From an uncultured Myxococcales bacterium (GTDB taxonomy: Bacteria > Myxococcota_A > Bradymonadia > UBA7976 > VGTA01), in contig CAKZRU010000111.1 of assembly GCA_937146725.1 (NCBI GenBank), positions 1 to 64,000 of the forward strand: DNA of 64,000 nt, read 5' to 3'. Positions 35,702-44,748 of the stretch are shown here, piece by piece. Every line of letters starts with the position of its first letter. The first letter of the stretch is position 1. The notes below the pieces were generated by a model. The model worked only from the letters and a program-made list of their open reading frames with translations, searched no databases and had not been told where the DNA came from. The position numbers and the translations under genes are program-made.

Positions 35702-35938
35702 ATGAAAGCGGATAAGCAACCGAACTACAACCCCGTTATTTTTGTTGATGGCGAGCACGAAATTATCACTCGTTCAGTACTTACCTCAAAGGAAACTCGT
35801 GACATTGATGGTGTCACTCACTACGTGATTCCTGTTGAAATCTCAAGCTACACTCACCCTTTCTTCTCAGGTAAGACTCGTCTTCTTGATACCGAAGGTC
35901 GCGTCGAGAAGTTCAACAAGCGTTATAACCTCGGCTAA
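35702..35938 (+). CDS. rpmE2: 50S ribosomal protein L31 type B
   Basis: 78 residues, the normal size for type B L31. It contains [18 protein letters not shown] and the signature [20 protein letters not shown]. It lacks the CxxC zinc motif of type A L31, so it is the zinc-independent form. In several bacteria that form replaces the zinc form under zinc limitation through Zur; I do not see a convincing Zur box here. AGGAG precedes the ATG. It stands alone. Confidence 0.95.
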   Translation: MKADKQPNYNPVIFVDGEHEIITRSVLTSKETRDIDGVTHYVIPVEISSYTHPFFSGKTRLLDTEGRVEKFNKRYNLG

Positions 35939-36037
35939 GCTACATAACGATCAATCTTGGCATAAATCTCTGATCATATGAACTAAGGGTCATGCTCCAA
36001 AAGCTATATCCTTATCATCTCATAATTACGTAAAGCG

Positions 36038-36979
36038 ATGTCATATATGCCAAAGGGACATTCTGTACCCTCAATTGCAGTGATCTTAGGGAGTGCCTTT
36101 AGTAAAAAGGAGCCCAAAGATCTTGTGCTAGACCCAAGGCGTTTCACTACTCCTTGGGGCGAAGTCATTCTGCACAGGGTCAAGAACTCTTCAAATCCTC
36201 ATCCTGCTTATGTCATTTTTAGGCATGGTCTACCCCATCAAACCTTGCCTCACTTAGTGAATTATAAAGGATATGCGGCGGCCTTAAAGGAAGTGAACTG
36301 CTCAGCCTTACTGGTCACTAGCTCTGTGGGTGTGCTTGATGAATACATCCCTTTAAATCAAGCGATGATTGTATCGGACTTACTTATGCCGGACAATCGT
36401 CTGCCCAGTGGTGAACTGTGTACGATTTTTGATCGCATGGAGCACAAGACAGCCTTATCAACAAGCCTAAAAGATGCTTTGCAACCCGGTCACTTAGTTT
36501 TAAAGTCTGGCTTATTCTCCAAGCAACTAAATCAGCAGTTGTCACGATTACTGAAGCAACGAAAAATAAAAACTTTACCCGAACTCATCTTTGCATATGC
36601 GCCAGGCCCACGTACCAAAAGTAAAGCAGAAAACCATTATTGGCGAATGCTAGGTGCACAGGTAAACTCAATGAGTTTAGGCCCAGAAATTATTTTGGCT
36701 AATGAACTAGAGATTCCCTGTGCTGGGCTTGTTGTGGGACATAAACATTCTTCTGCAACAAAGAATTCTTCATTAATTGAGACTAAAGCTAATGATCAAT
36801 CATCCCATTCCATGAACTCAGAACAATCGCTTGTTCAAAAAGAAATCAAAGAAATGGGTGCAAGTTTAGAGCGCTCACACCTTGAGTTTGAGTCTTTGAT
36901 TTTAGAGTTTTTACAATATGCCTCTCCGGTCGCATTTGAAAACTACATCTACAGATTTCCTTCTAAATCATTGACCTAA
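36038..36979 (+). CDS. MTAP/PNP-family nucleoside phosphorylase, divergent
   Basis: 313 residues. It starts with IAVILGSAFS; the MTAP-like core YVIFRHGLPHQTLPHLVNYK matches the R-H-G/H/N-Y pattern of methylthioadenosine or purine phosphorylases, then LLVTSSVGVLDEYIPL and MSLGPEIILANELEIPCAGLVVGH near the substrate site. The usual N or D after the VGH-like strand is replaced (GHKHSSATK), and a polar insertion follows, so specificity cannot be predicted. It lies 118 bp before a nucleotide-carrier-like transporter in the same direction, consistent with a nucleoside or nucleotide salvage pair. A conventional PNP is at the left end of the window. Confidence 0.72.
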   Translation: MSYMPKGHSVPSIAVILGSAFSKKEPKDLVLDPRRFTTPWGEVILHRVKNSSNPHPAYVIFRHGLPHQTLPHLVNYKGYAAALKEVNCSALLVTSSVGVLDEYIPLNQAMIVSDLLMPDNRLPSGELCTIFDRMEHKTALSTSLKDALQPGHLVLKSGLFSKQLNQQLSRLLKQRKIKTLPELIFAYAPGPRTKSKAENHYWRMLGAQVNSMSLGPEIILANELEIPCAGLVVGHKHSSATKNSSLIETKANDQSSHSMNSEQSLVQKEIKEMGASLERSHLEFESLILEFLQYASPVAFENYIYRFPSKSLT

Positions 36980-37097
36980 ACTCCCCTTGTTGTTGAGACT
37001 AGATCTGACTTGGGTCAAAGTATTGAATATGTTGTGCAGAAAGAAATCTTTCTCCAACATTGATCGAGTGATTCACCTTCCCAATCAAGAGTAGCCA

Positions 37098-38444
37098 ATG
37101 AGCAATATTCCTTCTTCCGACTCTAGATCTCACTCTTTTTTTAGCTTTCTTAAGGACTTAAAAGAGGTTTTTTCCGAACACCGTCGTGAAATGACTTGCT
37201 TAAGTCTAATTGCAGCTTTAATCCTTTTCAGCTATTCAGTGGCTAGAGGTCCCTCTGAATCACTTTTTTTAAAGTATCATGATCGCAGTTTACTGCCGGG
37301 TCTTTGGATTGAGATGGGTGTCGCGGCAATGGGGTTGGTCGCGATATATAATCGAAGTTTAAATTTCTTTTCGCTATATCAAGTGTTTCATTTTTCATTT
37401 TTTCTCACCGCTGGTCTATTTGCGGCTTTACTTAATGATCACTTATACGTTGCCGAAACGACCTTTAATTTTTTGGGTCAAACATTTCCCATGGGTTCAG
37501 CGACTTTGCTAAGAATCTGGTGTGATCTTTATATTGTTTTGTTGGTTGAAACCTTTTGGAGCATATCCAACCTACATTTCAATTTAAAGTCTGCCACCTT
37601 GATTTATGGTTTTTTAGGTATGGCCGGTTCATTAGGAAGTATGGCAGGTAATTTCTTGACTGCTCTTTATGCAAAAGAACTGGGCACAGAAAGCTTAATC
37701 CTTCTAGCCATTCCTAGTGCCCTGCTCATGTCCTTATGTCTTTGGCCTCTCCGAGATTCATTTGGTCAGGTTGAAAAAAAACATCAGCAAGATCAAAAAA
37801 GTTCTAGTTTTATTGAGGGCTTAAAAGTAATCACCAATTCTCGTTATCTACCCTTAATTTTGCTTTTGGTACTCAGTTCTCAGATTTCGGTCACTTTAAT
37901 CGACTATCAATATAAAGGTCTACTACAAGACTTATTTACCGATATGAATGACCGCTCTGCTATCCAAGGGTGGGTATACTTGTCAATTGATGTTGGCTCT
38001 ATTCTGATGCAGGCGCTCACCGGTTTAACGATTACCTTGTTGGGGGTAGGAGCGACTTTAAACTTAATTCCGCTTCTCTTACTTGTCTTCTGTGCAATTC
38101 CACTTTTCACACCCTTGTTTATGATGATTGCCTTGGGTAAATCAGCAAGTAAGTTTTTAACATATTCAATTTTTAAAAGCGCTAAAGAGCTTATTTATCT
38201 GCCTTTGAGTTATGCTGAGCAAACTCAAGGGAAGGCACTGATTGATATTATGGTCTATCGTCAAGCTAAATTGGTCGCCTCACTCATTCTAATCTCCTTA
38301 TCTGCCCAACAAGTCAGCACACAGACATCTGGGCTTTATACAGTCATTTCAATCTCGATTTGGTTAATAATTTCAGTACTCTTATGGTTTCGTATAAAAC
38401 GGGACCAAGTCAAGATGGCGTCTGTTGCTCATAAAGATCACTAG
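37098..38444 (+). CDS. ADP/ATP translocase (NTT)-like membrane carrier
   Basis: 448 residues with about eleven or twelve membrane helices. The opening CLSLIAALILFSYSVARGPSE with SLFLKYHD and the following LLPGLWIEMGVAAMG follow the pattern of the NTT/AAA-family ADP/ATP carriers and their free-living MFS-like relatives; IYGFLGMAGSLGSMAGNF and DIMVYRQAKLVASLIL are further parallels. Classic NTTs of intracellular bacteria import host ATP, but the substrate of free-living relatives is unknown. It may work with the preceding phosphorylase. No strong ribosome site is visible. Confidence 0.65.
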   Translation: MSNIPSSDSRSHSFFSFLKDLKEVFSEHRREMTCLSLIAALILFSYSVARGPSESLFLKYHDRSLLPGLWIEMGVAAMGLVAIYNRSLNFFSLYQVFHFSFFLTAGLFAALLNDHLYVAETTFNFLGQTFPMGSATLLRIWCDLYIVLLVETFWSISNLHFNLKSATLIYGFLGMAGSLGSMAGNFLTALYAKELGTESLILLAIPSALLMSLCLWPLRDSFGQVEKKHQQDQKSSSFIEGLKVITNSRYLPLILLLVLSSQISVTLIDYQYKGLLQDLFTDMNDRSAIQGWVYLSIDVGSILMQALTGLTITLLGVGATLNLIPLLLLVFCAIPLFTPLFMMIALGKSASKFLTYSIFKSAKELIYLPLSYAEQTQGKALIDIMVYRQAKLVASLILISLSAQQVSTQTSGLYTVISISIWLIISVLLWFRIKRDQVKMASVAHKDH

Positions 38445-38656
38445 GAATCTCTTATCTACTTGCAAGTAGAACGTGCATATTGCAGCGAGAATCTTTAACA
38501 TACAAAGCATGAGTCTTTAGACTTTAAGATTTATGATTTAGATTATTTTTACTCAATGCTTTATTTTCTGTCTCATGTTGACCTTAGTCAGCTAGCCCTT
38601 TAGTTTATAGACAGAGTGATCAAGCGGATAAAAAACAAACAATAGGATTTTTAGTA

Positions 38657-40027
38657 ATGAATAGACCAAGAGAAGACTTAGATGAGCAAGAAGATAGCGC
38701 AAGTTTAAATCTAGATTATAGTCAAGGCCATGAACAAACAGACGACATCCGTCTTAAGCATGAACTGCAAAAGTGCGAAGAATTATCGCTTTGTATTCAA
38801 CAGATTCAAGCAGAGATCAGTGACTTAAGAGCACAGTTAAGCCAGCGTTATTGGCCAGAACTAGAGGCTCGGATTCAGCGTTTAGCGATTGAAAGAGATG
38901 AAACCCTAATCTCTTGGGGGCAGTCGATCTTGGCCTTGTGCGCTCAAAATGGTCATTTAGAAGTACATGACCAAAAAGGAAAGCGTCTCAGCCTGTTCAA
39001 GTCTAACTCATTACATTCTTCGACCATTCATATAAACAGTCCTGCTTCAAATCGAATTGCTAATAGTCAAGATGAGAGGGTACTTGGAGAACCTAGTTTT
39101 AGCCCTTATGCTGAGACTAATGACTACTCAGATAAAGCACTAGAGACCGATGGCTCTTTCATTACATCAAATGAACTTCCTAGTACAGCTCAAGATTTCT
39201 TGAATCAAGCTGAAAAAAGCAAAGATTTTGACATTAAAGAAGCTCCTAATTCTGAAGAATCAGAAGCATCTGACCCTGGTATTCACGATGCCCCAAGTCT
39301 CTCTTTGACTCAATTTTCTTTGAATGAACTCAGAGAGCAGATGCTTCAACCAAAATGGACCGCGAGTCAGCCTGAAGATACCGAAGTCACTGATGGAAAT
39401 AGTGTTGAAACAGTTCTGAACTTGATGAAGCGTCTAGGACGTCCTAAAGACTTATCTCAACCATTGATGAAAGAGCATCTTTTAGAACTTGAGTCAGAAG
39501 TGGATTGTTGCCAATCATGGAGTAGCTTTGAACAAGATGTTCAACATGCAGTGGTCACCTTGATTACCTCTCGTTTACGCTTTATCCAAGACTTCATTGG
39601 AGATAGCCCCTTTGATCAAGATCGAATCGCTAAAATGTTTCGGCGCCTTACCCGCTTTAGCTCAGACTTTAGACCCGGCTTTATTCACGGACTATCCCGA
39701 GAAAAAGTACCGGAGTTTGACTCATGGAAAAATGATGAGCTTCAAGCTTGGAAACGTTTAGAGGACATTCTTGATATCGAGCCGATTTTACCTAAGCTAA
39801 GTCCTGAACATTCTGAAAAGTTAGAGCATCTAAAAGATCTGCTTAGCAAAGAAGAAGAAATCCCAGATTTCTCAAACGTACTCAGATCTGCTGTAACTGA
39901 CTGTTTAAACTCAGGTTTTTCTCAAGAAAACCCTCATTTAATTATGACCCTTGAGTCTCACCTGTCTTATCTTTCGGGCAAACGTTTCAAAAAGCTTAGG
40001 CTAGCAGCGAGTTCTACTCGTTTTTAG
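38657..40027 (+). CDS. Unknown protein, coiled-coil N-terminus and acidic linker
   Basis: 456 residues, no signal peptide or membrane helix. Residues ~30-80 form a probable coiled coil (KHELQKCEELSLCIQQIQAE). A ~150-residue polar, acidic, probably disordered linker follows. The C-terminal ~200 residues are helical, with LMKRLGRPKDLSQPLMKEHL and WSSFEQDVQHAVVTLITSRL. I do not recognise a family. AGGA precedes the ATG. It converges with lon. Confidence 0.6.
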   Translation: MNRPREDLDEQEDSASLNLDYSQGHEQTDDIRLKHELQKCEELSLCIQQIQAEISDLRAQLSQRYWPELEARIQRLAIERDETLISWGQSILALCAQNGHLEVHDQKGKRLSLFKSNSLHSSTIHINSPASNRIANSQDERVLGEPSFSPYAETNDYSDKALETDGSFITSNELPSTAQDFLNQAEKSKDFDIKEAPNSEESEASDPGIHDAPSLSLTQFSLNELREQMLQPKWTASQPEDTEVTDGNSVETVLNLMKRLGRPKDLSQPLMKEHLLELESEVDCCQSWSSFEQDVQHAVVTLITSRLRFIQDFIGDSPFDQDRIAKMFRRLTRFSSDFRPGFIHGLSREKVPEFDSWKNDELQAWKRLEDILDIEPILPKLSPEHSEKLEHLKDLLSKEEEIPDFSNVLRSAVTDCLNSGFSQENPHLIMTLESHLSYLSGKRFKKLRLAASSTRF

Positions 40028-40045
40028 TGGGATGCCTTGCTTGAC

Positions 40046-42415
40046 TCAGCATACAGGGTTCACATTTAAGGCTAAGCTTAAAACTTCATCAATCGTTTCA
40101 ACCAAGTGAAACTCGATTTGCTCTTTGAGATCACTAGGAATCTCTTCTAAATCACCTTCGTTTCGCTTGGGTAGGATCACGGTTTTCATACCGGCTCTAG
40201 CTGCCGCAATCACCTTTTCTTTGATCCCACCGACCGGTAATACTCGACCTCTAAGAGTAATTTCTCCGGTCATAGCAATGCCATCATTCATCGCCTGTCC
40301 TAAAAATAAAGAACAAAGAGCAATTGTAAGTGCTATTCCTGCGCTAGGCCCATCTTTAGGAATCGCACCACTGGGTAAATGTAAGTGAATATTCCGCTCA
40401 GCAAATAAGGCTTCATCTATTGCAAGAGCTTCGGCTCTTGAATGAATTAAGGACATAGCGGTATGAGCACTCTCCTTCATCACCTCTCCAAGTTGACCGG
40501 TTAAAGTCAATTTACCATTGCCCTTCATTAAGGTGGCCTCAATAAATAAGATCTCGCCACCGACCGGCGTCCAAGCAAGTCCGATTGACACTCCTGGAGT
40601 TTGAATGGACTCCGCCGCTTCAGGAAAAACTTTTTGCGGGCCCAAAGCCGATCTAATCCGAGTTTGGTCAACCACAATGGGTAGCTCGGCTTGCTCAAGC
40701 GCTAAATCATGAGCAACCGAGCGTAAAACACCTGCCAACTGACGTTTAAGCGTACGTACCCCGGCTTCTCGAGTATATTGCTCAATCATCATGTTTAAAG
40801 CTTCGTCATCTATACTTACATCATCCCCTTTTAAACCATGCTCTTCCAAAGCAACCGGTAGTAAATGCTCTTTAGCGATCGCAAGTTTTTCTTCTTGAAT
40901 ATATCCGGGTAACTCGATGATTTCTAGGCGATCTCTTAAAGCGGGTGGAATGGTATCAAGGCGGTTTGCTGTAGTAAAAAATAGTACTTGTGAAAGATCT
41001 AAAGGGACTTCTAAATAATGATCGCTAAACTGTGAGTTCTGCTCTGGGTCTAAAACTTCGAGTAAAGCTGAGCCAGGATCTCCTCTAAAATCTTGGCCAA
41101 GTTTATCAATCTCATCCAAACAGATGACAGGATTCATGCTTTTCACTTTTTTTAAAGCTTTAACAAAGCGTCCGGGCAAAGAACCAATATAAGTGCGTCT
41201 ATGCCCTCTAATTTCGGCTTCATCTCTCACCCCGCCTAAGCTAATTTGCGTAAACTCTCTTCCAATCGCTTCAGCAACCGACTTGCCTAATGAGGTCTTT
41301 CCTACGCCCGGTGGGCCCACCAAGCACAAGATTGGGCCCTTAACGATTCCCTTAAGTTTGCATACGGCTAAAAACTCTATAATCCGTTTTTTAACCTTTT
41401 CAAGACCATGATGATGCGCTTCTAAAACAGCACTTGCTTGCTTAAGATCAATACGATCTTCTGTGGTGTGTGACCAAGGAATATCAAGTAACCAGTCAAT
41501 GTAGTTTCGAGTCACGGTAAACTCTGAGCTTTGAGGGTTCATGCGACCTAAACGCTTTAATTCTTTTAAAGCCGTTTCCTGCACGACCTCTGGCATTTGG
41601 GCTGCTTCAATCTTATCTTTAAGTTCATCGGCTTCTTCTTCATCATCACCAAGTTGTTTCTGAATGGCCTTCATCTGCTCACGTAAAAAGACCTCTTTTT
41701 GATGTTGGTCAAGACTGTCTTTTACTTCGACGCGAATATCACGAGCAATTTCCAAAAGTGAGCGTTCATAATTTAAGAGTTTGATGGCGGCTCGGGCTCT
41801 TTGTACCACAGAACGTAATTCTAGTAGTTCTTGCTTTTGTTCAACTGTTGCACTGGTATGGGTAGAAACGAGGTCAATAAACTGTGCTGGATCTTTAATT
41901 TGATCAAAAACCTCAATGACTTCATCTGGTAAACGGGGAGTGAGTTTCACAACTTGGATGGCTAATTCTTTTAAGTTTTGGATTAATGCTGACAGTTCAA
42001 CGCCCGAAGTCTCGATATCCTTTATTGCTTCAACCTCGACCAATAAAAGTGATGAATCATCGATGGCGCGAGTCACATGAGCTCTTGTCTCTCCCTCGAT
42101 GATGACAACATCTGCATCATCTTCTCGGCGGATATCAACCACTCGAGCAATAATTCCGGTTTGATATAGATCAGCTACGCCCGGTAAATCATCTTCAGAA
42201 TCAAGTTGGGCGGTAATAAAAACCAAGCCATCCTTTGCTTTGGCATGGGCAACAATTTCCAGAGTACGTGCTTGAGTGATGGTTAAAGGAATCGGAATAT
42301 TAGCGATCGGAAAAATAACCGTTCGTCTCAATGAAACCGTTGGTATAATGAAACGATTGGTCTTTTCTTTTTCTTGGGTTTCGCTATTAATCGGGTGATC
42401 ATCGGAATGAGTCAT
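40046..42415 (-). CDS. lon: ATP-dependent protease Lon
   Basis: 789 residues, normal length. LAN domain (IPTVSLRRTVIFPIANIPI), helical middle, AAA+ module with Walker A GPPGVGKTSLGKSVA, Walker B NPVICLDEIDKLG, and a C-terminal protease domain with catalytic Ser in PKDGPSAGIAL and Lys in GGIKEKVIAAARAG. It degrades misfolded and regulatory proteins in the cytoplasm. A -10 element (TATAAT) lies ~75 bp upstream. No clpX or hup neighbours. Ribosome site weak. Confidence 0.97.
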   Translation of the reverse strand: MTHSDDHPINSETQEKEKTNRFIIPTVSLRRTVIFPIANIPIPLTITQARTLEIVAHAKAKDGLVFITAQLDSEDDLPGVADLYQTGIIARVVDIRREDDADVVIIEGETRAHVTRAIDDSSLLLVEVEAIKDIETSGVELSALIQNLKELAIQVVKLTPRLPDEVIEVFDQIKDPAQFIDLVSTHTSATVEQKQELLELRSVVQRARAAIKLLNYERSLLEIARDIRVEVKDSLDQHQKEVFLREQMKAIQKQLGDDEEEADELKDKIEAAQMPEVVQETALKELKRLGRMNPQSSEFTVTRNYIDWLLDIPWSHTTEDRIDLKQASAVLEAHHHGLEKVKKRIIEFLAVCKLKGIVKGPILCLVGPPGVGKTSLGKSVAEAIGREFTQISLGGVRDEAEIRGHRRTYIGSLPGRFVKALKKVKSMNPVICLDEIDKLGQDFRGDPGSALLEVLDPEQNSQFSDHYLEVPLDLSQVLFFTTANRLDTIPPALRDRLEIIELPGYIQEEKLAIAKEHLLPVALEEHGLKGDDVSIDDEALNMMIEQYTREAGVRTLKRQLAGVLRSVAHDLALEQAELPIVVDQTRIRSALGPQKVFPEAAESIQTPGVSIGLAWTPVGGEILFIEATLMKGNGKLTLTGQLGEVMKESAHTAMSLIHSRAEALAIDEALFAERNIHLHLPSGAIPKDGPSAGIALTIALCSLFLGQAMNDGIAMTGEITLRGRVLPVGGIKEKVIAAARAGMKTVILPKRNEGDLEEIPSDLKEQIEFHLVETIDEVLSLALNVNPVC

Positions 42416-42491
42416 GGATAGGGTCCAATCTATGTAGACTATGTAGAGCTGCGATCTATTTTTGATCTAGAATTCAGTTGAACTGTCTTGC

Positions 42492-42497
42492 ATTATA
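42492..42497 (-). promoter_or_regulatory. Candidate -10 element for lon
   Basis: TATAAT on the minus strand in the run tactatatataatg, 77 bases before the lon ATG. No clear -35 at 16-18 bp. No heat-shock sigma-32 consensus seen. Confidence 0.3.
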
Positions 42498-42531
42498 TAT
42501 AGTACATAAGCACCGATTGTTGAAAGCCAAG

Positions 42532-43533
42532 TTAATTGGGCTCAATATCAATAAAATCTACATTTTTAACTTTTTGGCGGATCTCTTTCTCAAGCTCATC
42601 AATCGTTTCACGAACTAAGCGCATTGATTCTGCGCCATAGTGATGACAGAAATCGACAAACTCTTCTTCGCTCTTTAGTTTTTGATAGGCCTCGCTCAGA
42701 TCGATATCAACTTGCTTAACCAAAGTATCTTCGTCAAAGTCTAAATCAAGTTGGATCTCATATTTACCAGGGCCTATTGATTCACTGTTAATATGACTTA
42801 TTCCTTCGATATAGCCTTGTTGGCGAATCATTTGATTTACTTCTTCTAAGACTTCAGGGTTTAGACCTTTTCCGACTAAAAATTGGGAGTTTAGCTTAAC
42901 GAGCCAACTTGCAATTACACCTAGTAATAAACCAATAAACAAGGTCCCAATGGCATCCCAAATCATCGAGCCCGTCAAATAGCTCAGTGCCATCCCTAAA
43001 AAAGCAATGATGATGCCTAGGCAAGCTGCACTATCTTCCAATAAAACAGCAACTAGGGCAGGATCGGGGTCATCTTTAAGATAAGTAATGAGCGAGCCAT
43101 TCGCTTGCTTTTTTGCTTCTTTTAAAGCGACTAACAGAACATACCCTTCTACAATGAGCGAAAAACAGAGCACACTCATCGCTATCCAAAAATGACCCTC
43201 AGAGCCATGATCTTCATGTCCTGCCCACAGCATATGAACACCGTGATAGAGAGTCACCCCACAGCCTAAAAAGAAGATTCCAACAGCTGAAATCAAGGAC
43301 CATACATATTGTTCCCTGCCATATCCACGACTTTGTAAAGCATCGGGGGCTTTTTCTGCTCTCGAAATGCCTAGATACAACAAAGACTGATTTAACACAT
43401 CAGCCAAGCTATGAATTCCTTCAGCAAGCATGGAACCTGAACCTGTTAAGATAAAGGCAAAGAACTTGGAAAACATAACGAGTACATTACCACTGATTGC
43501 CCATTTAATCGATGATTTAGAACCGGCTGCCAC
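42532..43533 (-). CDS. Cation diffusion facilitator (CDF) exporter
   Basis: 333 residues, six membrane helices. Metal-site helix 2 reads SMLAEGIHSLADVLNQSLL (the H-x3-D pair), and helix 5 has LLEDSAACLGIIIAFLGM. A cytoplasmic dimerisation domain follows (YEIQLDLDFDEDTLV). The length and the helix 2 form resemble the ZNT9/SLC30A9-like branch of CDF. Substrate is probably zinc or another divalent ion, in exchange for protons. It starts at a GTG with a strong AAGGAGG five bases before it. Confidence 0.9.
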   Translation of the reverse strand: MAAGSKSSIKWAISGNVLVMFSKFFAFILTGSGSMLAEGIHSLADVLNQSLLYLGISRAEKAPDALQSRGYGREQYVWSLISAVGIFFLGCGVTLYHGVHMLWAGHEDHGSEGHFWIAMSVLCFSLIVEGYVLLVALKEAKKQANGSLITYLKDDPDPALVAVLLEDSAACLGIIIAFLGMALSYLTGSMIWDAIGTLFIGLLLGVIASWLVKLNSQFLVGKGLNPEVLEEVNQMIRQQGYIEGISHINSESIGPGKYEIQLDLDFDEDTLVKQVDIDLSEAYQKLKSEEEFVDFCHHYGAESMRLVRETIDELEKEIRQKVKNVDFIDIEPN

Positions 43534-43754
43534 AGAAGCCTCCTTATGCCTTACTCTATGAAATAATAATGAGATTTTAGTACTAACTTAAATATTTTCA
43601 AAAAAAAAGCTTGGTTCTGCTGCTTTCCTTAGATGCAACTTTAATAAAAAGGCCTTCACCTTCTCAATAAGTACCTTAACTAGCTGTTGCGCTTAGCAAG
43701 CTTAATCGGTATCGCTTATAACATACATCATACACTATTTTTAAAGAGGGATTT

Positions 43755-44732
43755 ATGAGCGAGATCATCAATGACCAAGGTCTTCCCTTACTGCCTGCTC
43801 ATCCGGCAGGTGACCGCTTTGGACGCGACCGAGAAGCACTACGCTTACCCAGTTTTCTTAAGCGTCAAGTAGGCAAAGGTCAACAAGTACGTGCAGTACG
43901 TCAACTCATGCGACAAGGCGACTTGCATACCGTATGTGAAGAAGCGCGTTGTCCTAATCTTTCTGAATGCTTCTCGCAAAAAACCGCCACCTTTATGATT
44001 ATGGGTAAAGATTGTACAAGAGCTTGTAGCTTTTGTGCGGTAGGAACAGCCCGTCCCGGCCCCTTAGATCCACTTGAGCCCGAAAATGTAGCTTTAGCTG
44101 CCCAAAAATTAGGTCTTAAACATGTGGTCATCACCAGTGTAAATCGTGATGACTTACCCGATGGTGGTGCTCTCCACATGAAAAAGACGGTGGAAGCAGT
44201 GCATAAGGCTCTCCCCGAAGCTGATATCGAAGTCTTAACACCTGACTTTTTAGGCGATATGGATGCTGTAGATTTGGTTGCAAATGCACAAGGTTTAAGC
44301 GTTTTTAATCACAATATCGAAACGGTTTCTCGACTCTATCCTCAAGTGCGTCATAAGGCCCGTTATGAAAGATCTTTGGCCGTTTTAAAGCGAGTCGCCG
44401 AGCACTTTCCTCATCTGACAGTGAAAAGCGGCTTGATGGTGGGTTTAGGTGAAAAAAAGGAAGAAGTTTTTAGCCTTTTTGAAGACTTACGACAACATGG
44501 GGTTAATATTGTAACACTTGGCCAATATCTACGCCCTAGTCGTAAACATGCCCCAGTCGTTGCCTACTTAACCGAAGAAGCCTATGAAATTTATAGAGCC
44601 CGTGCTTATTTAGTTGGCTTTGAGCACGTATTTGCCGGCCCTCTTGTTCGCTCCTCTTATCATGCAGCCGAAGCTCTTAGCTCTGCTCAGCAGCATGGTT
44701 CATCAGATCAGTCCTCACCTTTTAAGCTTTAA
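43755..44732 (+). CDS. lipA: Lipoyl synthase LipA
   Basis: Radical SAM enzyme that inserts two sulfurs into octanoyl groups on lipoyl domains. The auxiliary cluster cysteines are in CEEARCPNLSEC and the radical-SAM cluster in CTRACSFCAVGTARPGP. The C-terminal RSSYHAAE contains the conserved Arg-Ser-Ser ligand region. 325 residues, normal. AGAGGG precedes the ATG. No lipB in the window. It converges with pilS. Confidence 0.97.
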   Translation: MSEIINDQGLPLLPAHPAGDRFGRDREALRLPSFLKRQVGKGQQVRAVRQLMRQGDLHTVCEEARCPNLSECFSQKTATFMIMGKDCTRACSFCAVGTARPGPLDPLEPENVALAAQKLGLKHVVITSVNRDDLPDGGALHMKKTVEAVHKALPEADIEVLTPDFLGDMDAVDLVANAQGLSVFNHNIETVSRLYPQVRHKARYERSLAVLKRVAEHFPHLTVKSGLMVGLGEKKEEVFSLFEDLRQHGVNIVTLGQYLRPSRKHAPVVAYLTEEAYEIYRARAYLVGFEHVFAGPLVRSSYHAAEALSSAQQHGSSDQSSPFKL

Positions 44733-44748
44733 GATCTTTAAATCAGGC

